NCBI RefSeq assembly: GCF_008728515.1
Contig: NC_044977.1
Location: forward strand, 165,959,139-166,023,138
Reading direction: 5' to 3'
Origin: Papio anubis
Lineage: Eukaryota > Chordata > Mammalia > Primates > Cercopithecidae
Length of the DNA: 64,000 bases
Shown: one piece after another, positions 24,559-36,644 of the stretch
Position numbering within the stretch: the first letter of the stretch is position 1
Layout: every line of letters starts with the position of its first letter
Notes under the pieces: model-generated
The model's input: the letters and a program-made list of their open reading frames with translations, nothing else
The model's database searches: none
Told to the model about the DNA's origin: nothing
Program-made: the position numbers and the translations under genes

Positions 24559-24811
24559 GGCCGGGTGCAGTGGCTCACGCCTGTAATCCCAGCACTTTGG
24601 AAGCCTGACCAACATGGAGAAACCCTGTCTCTACTGAAAATACAAAATTAGCCAGGCATGGTGGCGCATGCCTGTAATCCTAGCTACTCAGGAGGCTGAG
24701 GCAGGAGAATCGCTTGAACCCAGGAGGTGGAGGTTGCAGTGAGCCGAGATCACGCCATTGCACTCCAGACTGGGCAACAAGAGCGAAACTCCATCTCAAA
24801 AACAAACAAAC
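24559..24811 (+). mobile_element. Alu with deletion in left monomer
   Basis: Flanked by a perfect 16-base target duplication, aaaagtctctactaca, at 24543-24558 and 24812-24827. About 45 bases are missing inside the left monomer. Confidence 0.92.
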
Positions 24812-25849
24812 AAAAGTCTCTACTACAACCAAAATGCAAACCCACACTCATCCCTAGCTGAAAAGCAATGTGGGATGTGGTCGTTGAATTAAGAGACCTC
24901 CAAAACTGAAACAGATGCTGTCAATGATAACTTACTGCCTAATACGCAGGGCTTTGTGCGCACTGAGAACACTGGTGGTTTGTTTCATGGAACTACCCTG
25001 CCACCATCACGCCACTCAAAATCAAACTAAATATTTCTTATTTACTGGTGCAAAGCCATTAATCCCTCCCTCCCACAAGCCCTGATCTCAACTGCTTTAG
25101 GAAGAAAGATGATTAGAAGTAGGACCAAGGGCTCCAGGTCTTCAAGAGGGATGCATCTGTTCAGTGGGGTGAGATTCTCACATTTTTATGGTTTGGATAC
25201 AGTTCCGGAAATCGTCATCATAGCCAGTCCTGGGAGAGGGTGGTAGGGAGAAATGTCCGAATTCAATTAATGGGGTTTGGGCAGAGGTTGCAGAGACGAA
25301 TTAAAGATAACAATGTATCATTGCTATGGCTTCCCAGGCTGAATGTTTAATTGGTATTGATGTTTTCCATGTCTGTATAGTGAATGTTCATACGTGACAG
25401 AGGGGATTATCCTGATCAAGAAGAGCCATGTATAGACAATTGTTAGTACCTTTGGGACCCCACAGCCCTAATGACTCCTTTGAGTTATGAGTCTACAACT
25501 GGTGGTTTTGCCAATTAGAGCCTCTGGAAAAGAAAGGCAACCTTCACTTGGAGATGCACCATGAAGTTTAGGACTCACTGCCTCCCTAACTTAGTTACCA
25601 GGTAGACCTCTTTTGAAAAGCGGCTATTAGCCTGTCACTGAGCTCTTCTGGAAACCGAACACTAGACCCATGGAGGCCTTCTGACTCGCCAGCCGATAAT
25701 CATTTTGAGGTGGGCCAACTTGGACTCAATGACTAACAGAATGAAAAAGGAGCAAACAAGCCTCTATGTCAAATGGAAATGGCATATTGAAGAATACAGC
25801 CACCCCAACTCCAGTAACATCTCAGCTTTACGTGTAAAAGGGCAGCAAT

Positions 25850-25886
25850 ATTTTTGTTGTTGTTATTGCTGCTGCTGCTGCTCCTG
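25850..25886 (+). repeat. (TTG)n-(CTG)n tract
   Basis: Short TTG then CTG units at the tail of a reverse Alu. Confidence 0.8.
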
Positions 25887-26155
25887 AGACAGGTTGTCAA
25901 TCTGTTGTCCAGGCTGCAGTGCAGTGGCATGATCATAATTCACTGTAGCCTCAAACTCCTGGGCTCAGGTGATCCTCCTGCCTCAGCCTACTGAGTAGCT
26001 GGCACTACCCCTCCTGGCTAATTATTTTTGTTTACTTATAGAGATGGGGTCTCACTATGTTACCCAGGCCAGTCCCAGCCTCAAACTATCCTCCTGCCTC
26101 AGCCTCCCAAAATGCTAGAATTGTAGGTGTGAGCCACCACACTCAGCTGAGAAGT
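25887..26155 (-). mobile_element. AluJ-like element
   Basis: Diverged reverse Alu. Confidence 0.82.
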
Positions 26156-27470
26156 GATCCCTTAGAAAAAAACAAAACAAAACTTATTCACCACTCTGTC
26201 AGCTGAAGCAAAGCCACTGGCTCAAGAGGGCCCTCAATTCACAGAACCTCCTCTAAATTTGGCTCAGCTGAAACCTGGTGGTCTTCACTGAGCTAAACTA
26301 AAGGCCATTCTCATGGCTCTGGCCAGTACTCCCCTTGATAAACCTGTTATATTTTTACTGACTCTCGGGCTGTTGACTGTGGCCTACCTGTTTGATTTGC
26401 CACTTGGAAAACAATAGACTAGCAGATTGAAGACACTCCCTTAAGGGACTGCAAACTACAGGATAAAAATTATGGCTAGTGATTGAACTATCTGGGTAGT
26501 TCATGTAGATACTCACCATAAGCATGGCAATAATTGGAATCAAGTTGCTGATGAAGCCTGAACCATGCAGATTGCCAACATTGCTGCCTGTACATACGTG
26601 GCAACAGACCCCCATTATGCACAGGGCACAAGGTAAAGGACTCTATGCTTCTAATGCAGAAGACACCACGACATGCCAAACTTGTGACTGCCAGAAGTTG
26701 ACTCATTTGTCTCGTGGTGAGAGAGGACATATCCCACATAGGAATCTCCCTCGTGCTCCTGACAGACTGACTATAGTGAACCTCTGACCCCTCCCTGCTC
26801 AGAGCTATCAGTGGTGCCACACCAATATTGACACTTATTCAAATTATGGAATTGCCGTTCCAGTCCAATCAGATGGCTCTAGTCCCAGCAGTAGGACCCA
26901 TAAAGTTAAGTTAATCTGGGTTATGCATTTTGCTTTCTGGAACATTTTCAGTCTGTCAGTGGGGTGCACCCTATAGCAGCACAAAAGCTATTCAGCAATG
27001 AGCTATCAGTCAAGGTATTCAATGAACCTTTCTTACTCCCTACCATCCGTTGTCATATGGTATTATTGAGCATTGGAATGGCCTTCTCAACCAGCTCCTG
27101 GTGCCCACATTTTAGTAAAGCTGTTTGGTCACTCAATGCAGCTGTTCCCAGAAAGGACTCATTCTATCTCAGCTGCTTCCTGAATAATAATCAGAATAAA
27201 AGGGACAGGCGTTATAAAGACTTCTTTTGAAAATTGGGGTTACTGCCATGACCATTCCTGGACATGGTGCATCTTTTCTCCCCCTAACAGCAATCCCATG
27301 GCAGTAGGGTTGGTCCACCCTTTTGGTAGCAACCAGGCATAAAAAGGATTCTAGGAGGTTCAAAGTTAATTCTATTTCAGCCATCTGATTTTCTTGTTGG
27401 GTTGACAGTCCTTGATCATAGGATAATAACCACTTGGTTGAGTATACCTCTCAAAAACCAGCATGAGAGC

Positions 27471-27652
27471 TGGGAGCAGTAGCTTACATCTGTAACCCCA
27501 GCAACATGGGAGGCTGAGGCAGAAGGATCACTTATGGCTCAGAGTTCAAGGCTGCAGTGAGCTATGATGGTGCCACTGCACTCCAACCTGAGCAACAGAG
27601 TGAGACCCCCATCTCTAAAATAAAATAAAATAATAAAATAAAATCATAAAAT
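27471..27652 (+). mobile_element. Partial Alu with (AAAAT)n tail
   Basis: Older Alu-derived piece (FRAM/right-monomer type) ending in AAAAT units. Confidence 0.8.
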
Positions 27653-28211
27653 AAAATCAGTATGTTCCATCCCAGTAGTTGTAACTTCACTTTTTTCCCA
27701 ATCATATTCTCTATTTTCTTTTTTTTTTTTTTTTTTTTTTTTAGATGGAGTCTCACTTTGTCGCCTAGGCTGGAGTACAGTGGTATGATCTCAGCTCACT
27801 GCAACCTCCGCATCCCAAGTTCAAGCAATCTCCTGCGTCAGCTTCCCGAGTAGCTGGGATTACAGGCATGTGCCACCACACCCGGCTAATTTTTGTATTT
27901 TTAGTAGAGATGGGGTTTCACCATGTTGGTCAGTATGGTCTCGAACTCATGACCTCAGGTGATCAGCCTCCCAAAGTGCTGGGATTACAGGCATGAGCCA
28001 CCATGCCCAGCCCATATTCTCTATTTTCACCTAGACCTTTTGTTTGTAAAGGTCAGGTATAACAGGGACCAGGGATTTCTTAGAAAAGCTCCAGAGATCT
28101 GTTTTATTCTCTTTTATGCCTGACCTTTCCAGACAAAGGTTCTAGGTGAAAATAGGAGATAAATGGGAAAAAGGTGAAGTTATAGCTACTGGAATGGGAT
28201 ACCCTGATTTT
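27653..28211. repeat. Long imperfect inverted repeat split by an Alu
   Basis: The left arm, 27653-27718 continued by 28029-28062, pairs with the right arm 28114-28211 when the Alu and one target copy are removed. Arms are about 95 bases, roughly 80 percent matched by eye, with a loop of about 50 bases. Confidence 0.85.
27719..28012 (-). mobile_element. AluS inserted in an inverted-repeat arm
   Basis: Reverse Alu with perfect 16-base target duplications, catattctctattttc, at 27703-27718 and 28013-28028. Confidence 0.93.
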
Positions 28212-28699
28212 GTAGCAATAGGGGGAGAGCAGCAACCAAGCTCTTGGAGAGAGAACACCAGGATGTTCAGGGGGGCGAGGGACACCATGATATTCTGATT
28301 TTCAGCCCACTCCTGAAGACTGAATCATAAGGGAAAATGCCTTGGTGCAGCTCTCTCAAACCGTTGGTGACACCTTAGTTTTAACTGACTGCCAGGCAGT
28401 TCTGACCACAATTTAAAAGACATCCACCTCAACTTTACCAAGAAATCTATTGGAAACAGCAGAGAATGACCCTAGTTACTGCACCTCCACACTGAACACC
28501 TTTGGGTATCTTCCCCAGCCCCAGTGCAGTCATTCCACAAGGGGAGCAAATACCATCAGCTGGTGGCATGGACAGACAGGAAGTTGGACTTACTGACCTC
28601 ATGCAGCCCCTCCAAAAACAAGGACTATACACAATTATTGGACTTAACTGAGAACCCTATAACCTGGGAGCAAAATGTATTTTAGGAAACTATTCTAGT

Positions 28700-29460
28700 T
28701 TTAAGTTAACAATGTTTACATATTGACAACAAGTGTGCTGCTTAAGTGAGCACAAATCTACACATGCTTAATTAGACAATTAATTAAAAGAGAAAATCAT
28801 CAGCTGACTTGCATTGCTAAGAACATCTGTTATGAATTACATAGTCTATGATAGCTAGGAGCCAAAATCCCTGATTGCAATTCTGAGTTTATCATAGTAC
28901 TTGGGCCTCACTCTACTTCAGTGTTGTGTTACATATGTTCAACAACTGGCTCTTTGGCAGTGTGGTGGAAGAAAGCCCTGATTTGTAGCAGGTGCTGCTT
29001 TCCATGGTGTTCATACTCTCATCATGGTAATTTCTAGCTACCATTGTGTTGTCAACTGGCTTGTAAGCTTCCTGCAAACTGAACAGTATGCTCTCCCAAG
29101 CCAATTCTAGCACACTACTGCTACCCCATGTGTAACTCTTCCTCTAGATTTTCCGTTCCCTATATGGAATGTCTACACATTATCTGGAATAATGCTTGAT
29201 GTACTATGAGTATTCAATAAATAACAGAATTAATTTCATAAGCCAAGAAGATTCATTTAGAAAATCATAGTTTATTTGCTCCGTGGTGTTTTGTTTTTCC
29301 ATTAAATTAAATGTGGCACCCAATAATATAAGATTTAAATAATCAAAAATTAACCTACAGCTGTACTAGACCCACATCTTATTACCCTTTCAGAAAAAAA
29401 GCTCCTTATGGACACTGAATGCTACATTGTGCATATTAACAATTTAAAAAGTATATCAAG
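28700..29460. other. EFHB intron, mostly unrecognised
   Basis: AT-rich; the end near 29200 (tattcaataaataacag) resembles an old L2 3' end. No gene seen. Confidence 0.4.
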
Positions 29461-29758
29461 GCCGGGCGCAGTGGCTCACGCCTGTAATCCCAACACTTTG
29501 GAAGGCCGAGGCAGGCAGATCACCTGAGGTCAGGAGTTCAAGACCGGCCTGGCCAACATGGTGAAACCCCGTCTCTACTAAAAATACAAAATTAGCTGGG
29601 CGTGGTGGTGGGCCCCTGTAATCCCAGCTACTTGGGAGGCTGGAGCAGGAGAATCCCTTGAACCCAGGAGGCAGAGGTTGCAGTGAGCCAAGATCATGTC
29701 ATTGCACTCCAGCCTGGGGAACAAGAGGGAGACTTCATTTCAAAATATATATATATAA
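29461..29758 (+). mobile_element. AluS
   Basis: Full-length Alu with a TA-rich tail. Confidence 0.92.
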
Positions 29759-30520
29759 GGCATATCAGCATTAAATAATTCTCAGTAATTTCCTCCCTGC
29801 TTAATTTATCATAAGGAATGTGCCTGGTGATTTACTTAGATAATCAACAGCTATTAAGATGATCATCTTTTCTTTAATTACATTTAAAATGAAAAATTCT
29901 TAAAAGCAGGGCACTACGTATTGTGACAGTTTCTCTTATTCATGTCACTACCACTATTTATTGAGTTGGCTCCAAGCTTCCTGGTAACCAAAGTAAAAAG
30001 GTGTGCATAATCAATACAAAATATACGCTATCCATGAGATAAAAACCAGTCGTCAGATACTTAGATGAAGTGCAATTATTTCCTTTGTCAAGACTGAGTT
30101 GCTTATAAAGAGGATGCATCTGACCAAAATAAAAGCCTCATGGGCATACTAACAAAAAATATACCAAGTTTCAATGGCAGTTTCTTATAGTGCTCCTTAG
30201 CATAAGCTAAAGGCAGTGCAACTTGGTAAAAGCAATTCTATGATGGGCTAAAATGGTGCGAGGTAACTACGTAGCCCTAGATTGATCTGATTTTCTCAAA
30301 CAATAAAATTTAGGGTAGCTTGAACACTGAATATCTCATACTCTCAAAACTAAAGCCACACCGTGCTCCCAGGGAAAAGACATTCTAAGCTTGACTTGGA
30401 CCTAGAATGCAGGTACTCTGTGTGCAAATTCAGATTTAGGTATAGATTGTCAAGTCTTCCCCAGGGATCCCTAGTGCTACCCACTGCCCCTCGCTCCCAG
30501 CACACTGCAGTTTAATAATC
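29759..30520. other. EFHB intron, nothing recognised
   Basis: No repeat family or coding signal identified. Confidence 0.4.
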
Positions 30521-30524
30521 CGTA

Positions 30525-30705
30525 ACAGTGATTCTCAAACTTGAATGTGCATCAGAATCACTAGAGTGCTTGCTAAAATTGCTGGGCCCCACCCCAGAGT
30601 TCCTAAACTCAGTATTTTCTGAAATGGGCCTTGTAATGTGCGTTTCTAACAAGTTCCCACGTGATGATGATGGTGGTAGTGGAACCACACTTTGACAACC
30701 AATAA
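30525..30705 (+). mobile_element. hAT-Charlie (MER5-like) fossil
   Basis: Begins agtgattctcaaacttgaat and ends with the inverted counterpart near ccacactttgacaacc. Confidence 0.7.
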
Positions 30706-30711
30706 TCTACA

Positions 30712-30945
30712 AAAGGGGTCAGCAAACGTCTTCTGTTAAGGGGCAAATAGTAAATATTTTAGGTTTTGAAGGTCATACAGTTTTTGTTGCTACTACCTAA
30801 CTCTGCATTCATAGTGCAAAAGCAGCCACAGACAATACTAAAAACAACACAGGCATGATTGTGTTCCAGTAAAACTTTACTTATGCAAACAAACAGTGGG
30901 CCGGATTTGGCCCACAGGCTATAGTTTGCTGACCCCTGATCTACA
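30712..30945 (-). mobile_element. hAT non-autonomous element (MER3-like) fossil
   Basis: Terminal inverted repeats are visible: ggggtcagcaaacg at the left and tttgctgacccctg at the right. It lies 60 bases from the GC splice donor. Confidence 0.75.
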
Positions 30946-30998
30946 TCAAACTGCTGGGATCTGTAAGCCCATGCATTACCAAAAAGCTCTCCCCCATT

Positions 30999-31005
30999 AC
31001 TGGCC
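30999..31005 (-). promoter_or_regulatory. EFHB: Non-canonical GC 5' splice site of EFHB
   Basis: Reading on the minus strand the border is AAG|GCCAGT. Apart from C at +2 and C at +3 it fits the donor consensus (AG before, A, G and T at +4 to +6). GC-AG introns are a known minor class. The nearby GT at 30999-31000 breaks the frame if used. Confidence 0.65.
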
Positions 31006-31159
31006 TTGTCATAGTGCCTGAAGGCTGCCAGCAAAGTGTCAAATTTTTGGTAATTAACTTTCTTCAAGTGATGCCGAACTGCTGCAATTAGGGCTCGCTG
31101 TCTATCCTTGCCTCGAAGATATTCACCCGGAAGTCTATTATGGATGAGATCACCAACTC
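31005..31159 (-). CDS. EFHB: EFHB coding exon with apparent GC splice donor; start of EF-hand 1
   Basis: This 155-base exon encodes VGDLIHNRLPGEYLRGKDRQ through FDTLLAAFRHYDK (phase 1 in, phase 0 out). The last two residues, DK, open the first EF-hand loop, finished by the next exon (KGDGMIDKAE). The frame requires the exon to end at AAG in 31005-31007, and the next bases are GCCAGT, so the donor is GC, not GT. A GT four bases further on (30999-31000) would shift the frame and give a stop after a few codons. The open frame continues into the intron, so frame alone does not show the border; the EF-hand reading does. The acceptor is TTCAATAG|GA. Confidence 0.88.
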
Positions 31160-32265
31160 CTATTGAAGACAGAAAAAAGTTTTTTACATAAGTTTAAAGT
31201 CTTTCTATATTATTTCTATCTTTTAAAAAAAGAGAGTGAGAGAGATCTAGCAACCTCTGTGAATGAAAAGATCATCTAACTCTGACATGATTATGCAGCA
31301 TGTCAGAAAATCCTTATGCACTATAAAGAAAAGTACATAAATTAATTGATAAAAATTAATATTTCTGTTTTATGTTACCTCTCTGCTCAAGAAGAAAATC
31401 TAAAAAAATGAATTTTGTGTGGACATCACCAACCGCACTCAGCTGTAAATTATTTTCCTTAGACAGTGAAGTCCTTGCTTGACTACCTCTTGGCCATTTG
31501 TCTACAATGCTGAGGATCTGAAAGCTAGGGCTGAGTTCAGGTGGGGACCACTCAGCGTGCCTTGAAACTGACTAAACTGGGAGAGCCTTGTAAAAATCAA
31601 ACTCAAATTATCTACTCTCTCCTATGTAAGTTTCTAGTTGGCTGTCAGTCTGCATACCAAGTTCCCATTTCTCAGCCTTGCTTCCACTCATGCCACCACC
31701 AGCACTGGAGGCCTGCCTCCCTTCATAGCTCCATTAACTAAGACAGTCCTGACCCACACCCCAACTAGAGTTGACCATGCTGCTCCAGATGTGGCAGCTT
31801 GGTGGATATCACCAGAGGAGACCTCCTGCCTCTGTTCATTTTCCCCAGCCTACACACACCTCCCATCTTCCTGCCAGGACTCTCAGCTTTCTCTTATTCT
31901 TTTAATTCATCAATTCATGCTATAAATATTAGTGAAAGATGTCCTATGTGCTGGACCCTGAGGATCCAACAGACAGCAAGACACAGCACCCACCAGCATG
32001 AAGCTTGCCCTCAAACAGGCAGAATTTACCATGATTACCTACTTCTTTTTCAAGCTAATTGATGGTTTCCTAATCATCCCTTACCCTCTTCAAAAGATAT
32101 CAAAGTCTCTAAGATGGATAGGCATCCATTAGTAGTTTGTGTAAAAACAGAACCCAAATACAATTTCCTAATGTAGTAATTAATGATGCTCCAAACCACT
32201 GTCTTGCAAAAGCTCAATAAATATTTATTCTATTTATCAATGAGTGGACTTTAGCTAAAACATTT
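31160..32265. other. EFHB intron, mostly unrecognised
   Basis: Plus frames at 31541-32062 are short and overlapping and lack support. Around 31900-32030 the text resembles an old L2/MIR-type 3' piece. Confidence 0.4.
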
Positions 32266-32267
32266 TT

Positions 32268-32412
32268 CATAGTGGTTCTTAAACCTTAGTGTATATAAGA
32301 ACCTACTGAATCAGAATATCTAGGGCATGGGTCCCAGGAATGTGCAGATTTAATAAACTCCCTGGATGATTTTAATGCAGGTAGTCTGCAGCCCATGTTT
32401 TGAGAACCACTG
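32268..32412 (+). mobile_element. hAT-Charlie (MER5-like) fossil
   Basis: Inverted ends tagtggttcttaaacctta and tttgagaaccactg. Confidence 0.75.
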
Positions 32413-32614
32413 ATACACAGCCCAATCCTGATAAGCTGTAGCATATTTTTCCCTTTGGGTATCTGCTATTTAGATTGCCTAGAAATAGAGACAAAATACA
32501 AGTAAGTTTCTTCTGCTACTTTATGTATTGATTGACTGATTAACTCACTGGCTAGCTGGCTGGCTGGTAGGAAAAGAGTGGTTCTTAATTATATGGTTGT
32601 AGAGTACAGTGCTT

Positions 32615-32775
32615 TCTCATATTTGAATGTGCTTACAATTCACTCGGAAATACAGTTAAAATGCAGTTTCTGATTCAATAATTCTGGGACGGGGCCTGAC
32701 ATTCTGTATTTCTAAGATGCTCCCAGGGGATGCCAATACTGGCAGTCTGCAGACCACACTTTGAGAAGTTAGGAC
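32615..32775 (+). mobile_element. hAT-Charlie (MER5-like) fossil
   Basis: Core text ttctgattcaataattctgg and cagaccacactttgagaa; diverged. Confidence 0.6.
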
Positions 32776-33105
32776 CTAGGACAATATCCGACTTCATTAA
32801 AAAGCTGCTCCATTTCACTTTGGCTTGTTTAATATAAGCCATATTTATTTTTCTTAAATAAAAGTCAAAGCCTTAACTACACTTACAGTACTCATTACAA
32901 GGGCTTCCAACTGTACCTATTTCAAACACAATATGAAAAAAAAATTTCTGTTATATACTTTTCCCATTAATGTTAATGCAACATTTTAAGCCTTTAAAAT
33001 TAGAAGTTTTTGAAATAAGGAGATGGTGAGCTTAACTGTGTAACTTTGCAGGGATTTTGTTGCTGTTTGTTTGGGGTTTTTTACAGAGAAAGTGTATATA
33101 TTTAC

Positions 33106-33173
33106 CATACTCCTCAGGACGGAGACAAGCTCCAAATGTGTAGTCTGGGGGAACATTCATTGTTTCTGCAATG
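33106..33173 (-). CDS. EFHB: EFHB coding exon (short)
   Basis: This 68-base exon encodes IAETMNVPPDYTFGACLRPE plus EY between split codons (phase 2 in, phase 1 out). The acceptor is TTTGATAG|C and the donor TATG|GTAAAT. It sits between 33752-33835 and 31005-31159 and joins both in phase. Confidence 0.92.
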
Positions 33174-33751
33174 CTATCAAAGAAAACAAATCCTTAGTTA
33201 AAATACCCACCACATGGCATCTCTGGAATTTAAAATATGTTTGCCATATGTTCTTAGTAGCCCATATTTTATCTCATAACCAAACTATGAAGATCAAACA
33301 AAAGTTCTCCAATAGATCTTTTGTCTGATCTTCCACTTGCATTAACAATGACTGAATGCTTTCACCCTCTTTCAGAAGCCCAGAATTACAAAGGAAAAAC
33401 AGAACACATTCAAAGCAAAATTACCAAAGTATAAAGACAGAGCAAGACAGACAGACAGGAAAGACAAAGAAAAACGTAAACACAGTAAGTTAAATCTCTG
33501 ATATCCCACAAATAATGCTTTATGCAAAATTATCCCTCTCTCTTCTCCAGGGCCCTCTGCATTTTGGAGAACTCACTGCTTTCCTGGAATCCCAAATTCT
33601 ATAGACATTAACAGATTAACTGATTAACAATAAAATAATGATTTTCTTATTTAATAGATAGAATCTAATAGGCACACCAACAGTTACCACAAGAGTACTT
33701 TTTAAATTCTATGCAAAGAAACTATCAATTTGAAGTTAATCATTAACTTAC

Positions 33752-33835
33752 GGATCTAAAACTCTTCCAAGTTTATGTTGAAACTTTTCTTTGAAATCAT
33801 CTGCTCTCTTGGATACAAACTTAGCTCCTCTTTTC
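33752..33835 (-). CDS. EFHB: EFHB coding exon
   Basis: This 84-base exon completes a Met codon and then encodes 27 residues, KRGAKFVSKRADDFKEKFQ to GRVLD, ending with two bases of a Pro codon (phase 2 in and out). The acceptor is ATTTTGCAG|G and the donor ATCC|GTAAGT. The segment is strongly charged and basic, which would suit helix or microtubule-surface contacts (inference). Confidence 0.92.
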
Positions 33836-34113
33836 CTGCAAAATTAGAACATTATCAGGTATCTCTATTACCTAAAGTATTCTTGGCTGCCAAATACACG
33901 TAAAGTGAAGAATACCATAGTATCATTAGGCCTTGAAGGAACAAATGTAGTTTCAAAAGAAACTCTCCGCTAAAAATAAAGTTTTATGTGTTCATTTTTC
34001 TTTCATTTACACTAAAATAAAATAAACCTTGATTAATGAATAAGGTAAGCAAACAATATTTTTAGTAAATAAAAACAAGGTGTTAATATCACTATTGTAA
34101 GTGTAGCTCCTGG

Positions 34114-34408
34114 CCAGGCACAGTGACTCACTGCCGTAATCCCAACACTTTGGGAGGCCGAGCTGGGCAGATGGCTTCAGCTCAGGAATTTGAGACTAGC
34201 CTGGGCAACATGGCGAAACCCTGTCTCTTAAAAAAAAATACAAAAACTAGCTTGGTGTGGTGGCATGCACCTGTAGTCCCAGCTACTCGAGAGGCTGAGC
34301 TAGGAGGATGGCTTGAGCCTGGGAGGCTGAGGTTGCAGTGAGCTGAGGTGACGCCACTGTACTCCAGCCTGGGTGACAGAGTGAGACCCTGTCTCAAAAA
34401 ATATATAT
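34114..34408 (+). mobile_element. Alu
   Basis: Full-length Alu in EFHB intron, older type. Confidence 0.9.
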
Positions 34409-34453
34409 AAAGTAAGTGTAGCTCATAAAATTGCTAGAAGAAAATTAAGCATC

Positions 34454-34604
34454 AGGCCAGGCACAGTGGTTCATGCCTGTAATCTCAACACTTTAGGAAG
34501 CTAAAGCTGGAGGATCAGCTGAGGCCAGGAATTTGAGATGAGCCTGGGTAACATAGTGAGATCCCATCTCTACAAAAAATAAAAATAAAAATAAAAAAAT
34601 TTAG
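34454..34604 (+). mobile_element. Alu left monomer
   Basis: Half Alu ending in AAAAAT units. Confidence 0.85.
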
Positions 34605-34961
34605 CATCAAATAAATAGCCAAAGGATATAAACAAATAACTCACATCTAGTAAGCAAATACATGGGGAATTTATAATACTCTCTAGTAATAAAATAAATG
34701 TAAAATAAAAGAATAACAAAGTGCCACTTCTAACCTAGTAAACAAGCAAATATATGTAAGTATATTGAGAGAGAGAATATCTAACTTTGGCAAAAAGTAT
34801 AGTAAAACATTTACAGATTGCTAGTGCAAATTCCTACAGTCCTTTTGAAAACAATTGGGCAATATGAATCAAAAAGCATAAAAACACTCATGCCCTTTTA
34901 TCCACATCTGGGAACCAATAATAATGATATAATCCAGATAGCAACTAAAAATGTAGAAAAG
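34605..34961 (+). mobile_element. Probable old L1 fragment
   Basis: Text such as aatatgaatcaaaaagcataaaa and cctttttatccacatctggg-like order resembles the ORF2 end of old L1s. Diverged. Confidence 0.4.
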
Positions 34962-35258
34962 AGGCTGGGCACGGTGGCTCACACCTGTAATCCCACCACT
35001 TTGGGAGGCTAAAGTGGGCAGATCACTTGAGGTCAGGAGTTCGAGACCAGCCTGACCAACATGGTAAAACCCTAGCTCTACTAAAAATACAAAAATTATC
35101 CAGGTGTGGTGGAACATGCCCGTAATCCCAGGTACTTGGGAGGCTGAGGCAGGACAGTCACTTGAACCTGGGAGTCAGAGGCTGCACTAAGCCAAGACCA
35201 TGCCACGGCACTCCAGCCTGGGCAACAGAGTGAGCCTGTCTCAAAAAAAAAAAAAAAT
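34962..35258 (+). mobile_element. Alu
   Basis: Full-length Alu inserted in the old L1-like text, which seems to continue to about 35640. Confidence 0.9.
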
Positions 35259-35982
35259 GTAGACACGTTATATGTATAAAAAATGTTTGTAGCTTATTGA
35301 CTACAATGGAATAAAGAAAAGAATCAAAATATTCAGTTGTGGAGGGTGATTAAATTATATCACATTAATAAGAATACATTGCATGCATTTTCAATGCTGG
35401 CATATACAGCAATATATAATTATTTTGTGTTAGGTGGAAAACAGGATATAAAATGGGATTGCACTCTGGTGAAAACTATGCAAAAATCTACGTAGGAAGC
35501 CACACTAGGATAAAATACATTAAAATGATAATAATGGCTGGATTAAAGTGAATAGGATTATGAGTGATTTTATTTTGCCAGTTTTTTGTAAAATAATTTT
35601 GTTACTTCTACTGTTGTGATTAAATGAATAAAATTTCTTTTGAAACCTGTAAAATTACAACACTATTATTTAATAACATTAAAATTAATAAATTATCTAT
35701 TGTTTTGCTAAGACTAAAGACAATGAACATTACATTCTTAAACTCCATTTGCTTTTCAAAGTATCTCCTGTGCTATTGAACTACTGAGCTGAATAAATTT
35801 CTGGAGAAGAGTAACACTCTGTGGAGGAACAAAAGAAGAAATATAAGTAATTCATCTCATTTCTTCATTTCCTTCCCATTTGTTGGTGGGGGGAAGAATG
35901 TAGGTGGAGTCAGAATAAATCAATGCAGTTTAGGGCTATAACTTGAACAAACCAAGTTAACAATCTAAAAATCCGCTCCAGG

Positions 35983-36280
35983 CCAGGTGCGGTGGCTCAC
36001 GCCTGTAATCCCAGCATTTTGGGAGGCTGAAGTGGGTGGATCATCCTGAGGTCAGGAGTTCGAGACCAGCCTGGCCAACATGGTGAAACCCCGTCTCTAC
36101 TAAAAATACAAAAATTAGCCAGGAGTGGTGGCAGGTGCCTGTAATCCCAGCTACTTGGGAGGCTGAGGCAGGAGAATCACTTGAACCTGGGAGGCAGAGG
36201 TTGCAGTGAGCCAAGATCACACCACTGCACTCCAGCCTAGGTGACAGAGTGAAACTCCGTCTAAAAAAAAAAAAAAAACC
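35983..36280 (+). mobile_element. AluS
   Basis: Full-length Alu with A tail. Confidence 0.92.
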
Positions 36281-36644
36281 AGCTCCAAGGTACATAATTA
36301 AGAACATGCAGAGATAGGAAAAAGAATTGTAAGGCACAGAGCCAACTCTTTTTAGTCAAGAACCGCCTGGAGTATGCTTCTGCAACAATCAGGAAGTATC
36401 TGTTGGCAACCATGTATGTCAGAATATCAATAACTGCAATATCATTACACAACCTCTTAGCATTCACGAACCAACTCAGATAAAGCTCTTTGTGTGCCAG
36501 TGAATTCATTCATTCACACACGCGCACAAACACGTGCACTCGCATATGCATGCCTACCATCTGATGACTCAAACCAAAGTTTGATTTGACTTTGCTTTGA
36601 TTGTTCAAACCAAAGGTCATAAGCAGAATATAGATAGAGATCCT

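Larger units (their letters stand above)
26165..28690 (+). mobile_element. Probable ancient ERV internal (pol) remnant
   Basis: Scattered plus-frame stretches resemble worn integrase-region text of an ERVL-like element, for example IDTYSNYG at about 26830 and nearby, with frequent stops and frameshifts. It is interrupted by Alus at 27471-27652 and 27719-28012 and contains an inverted repeat. No LTR was recognised, no frame is intact, and the class is a guess. Confidence 0.4.

Noticed and set aside
30759..31004. Extension of the EFHB exon frame past 31005
   Set aside because: It runs into a DNA-transposon fossil, and the EF-hand loop is completed only by splicing to 23463.
31541..32062. Overlapping plus-strand frames as a small gene
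   Set aside because: No splice, start-context or domain support; part of the text looks like an old L2/MIR-type relic.
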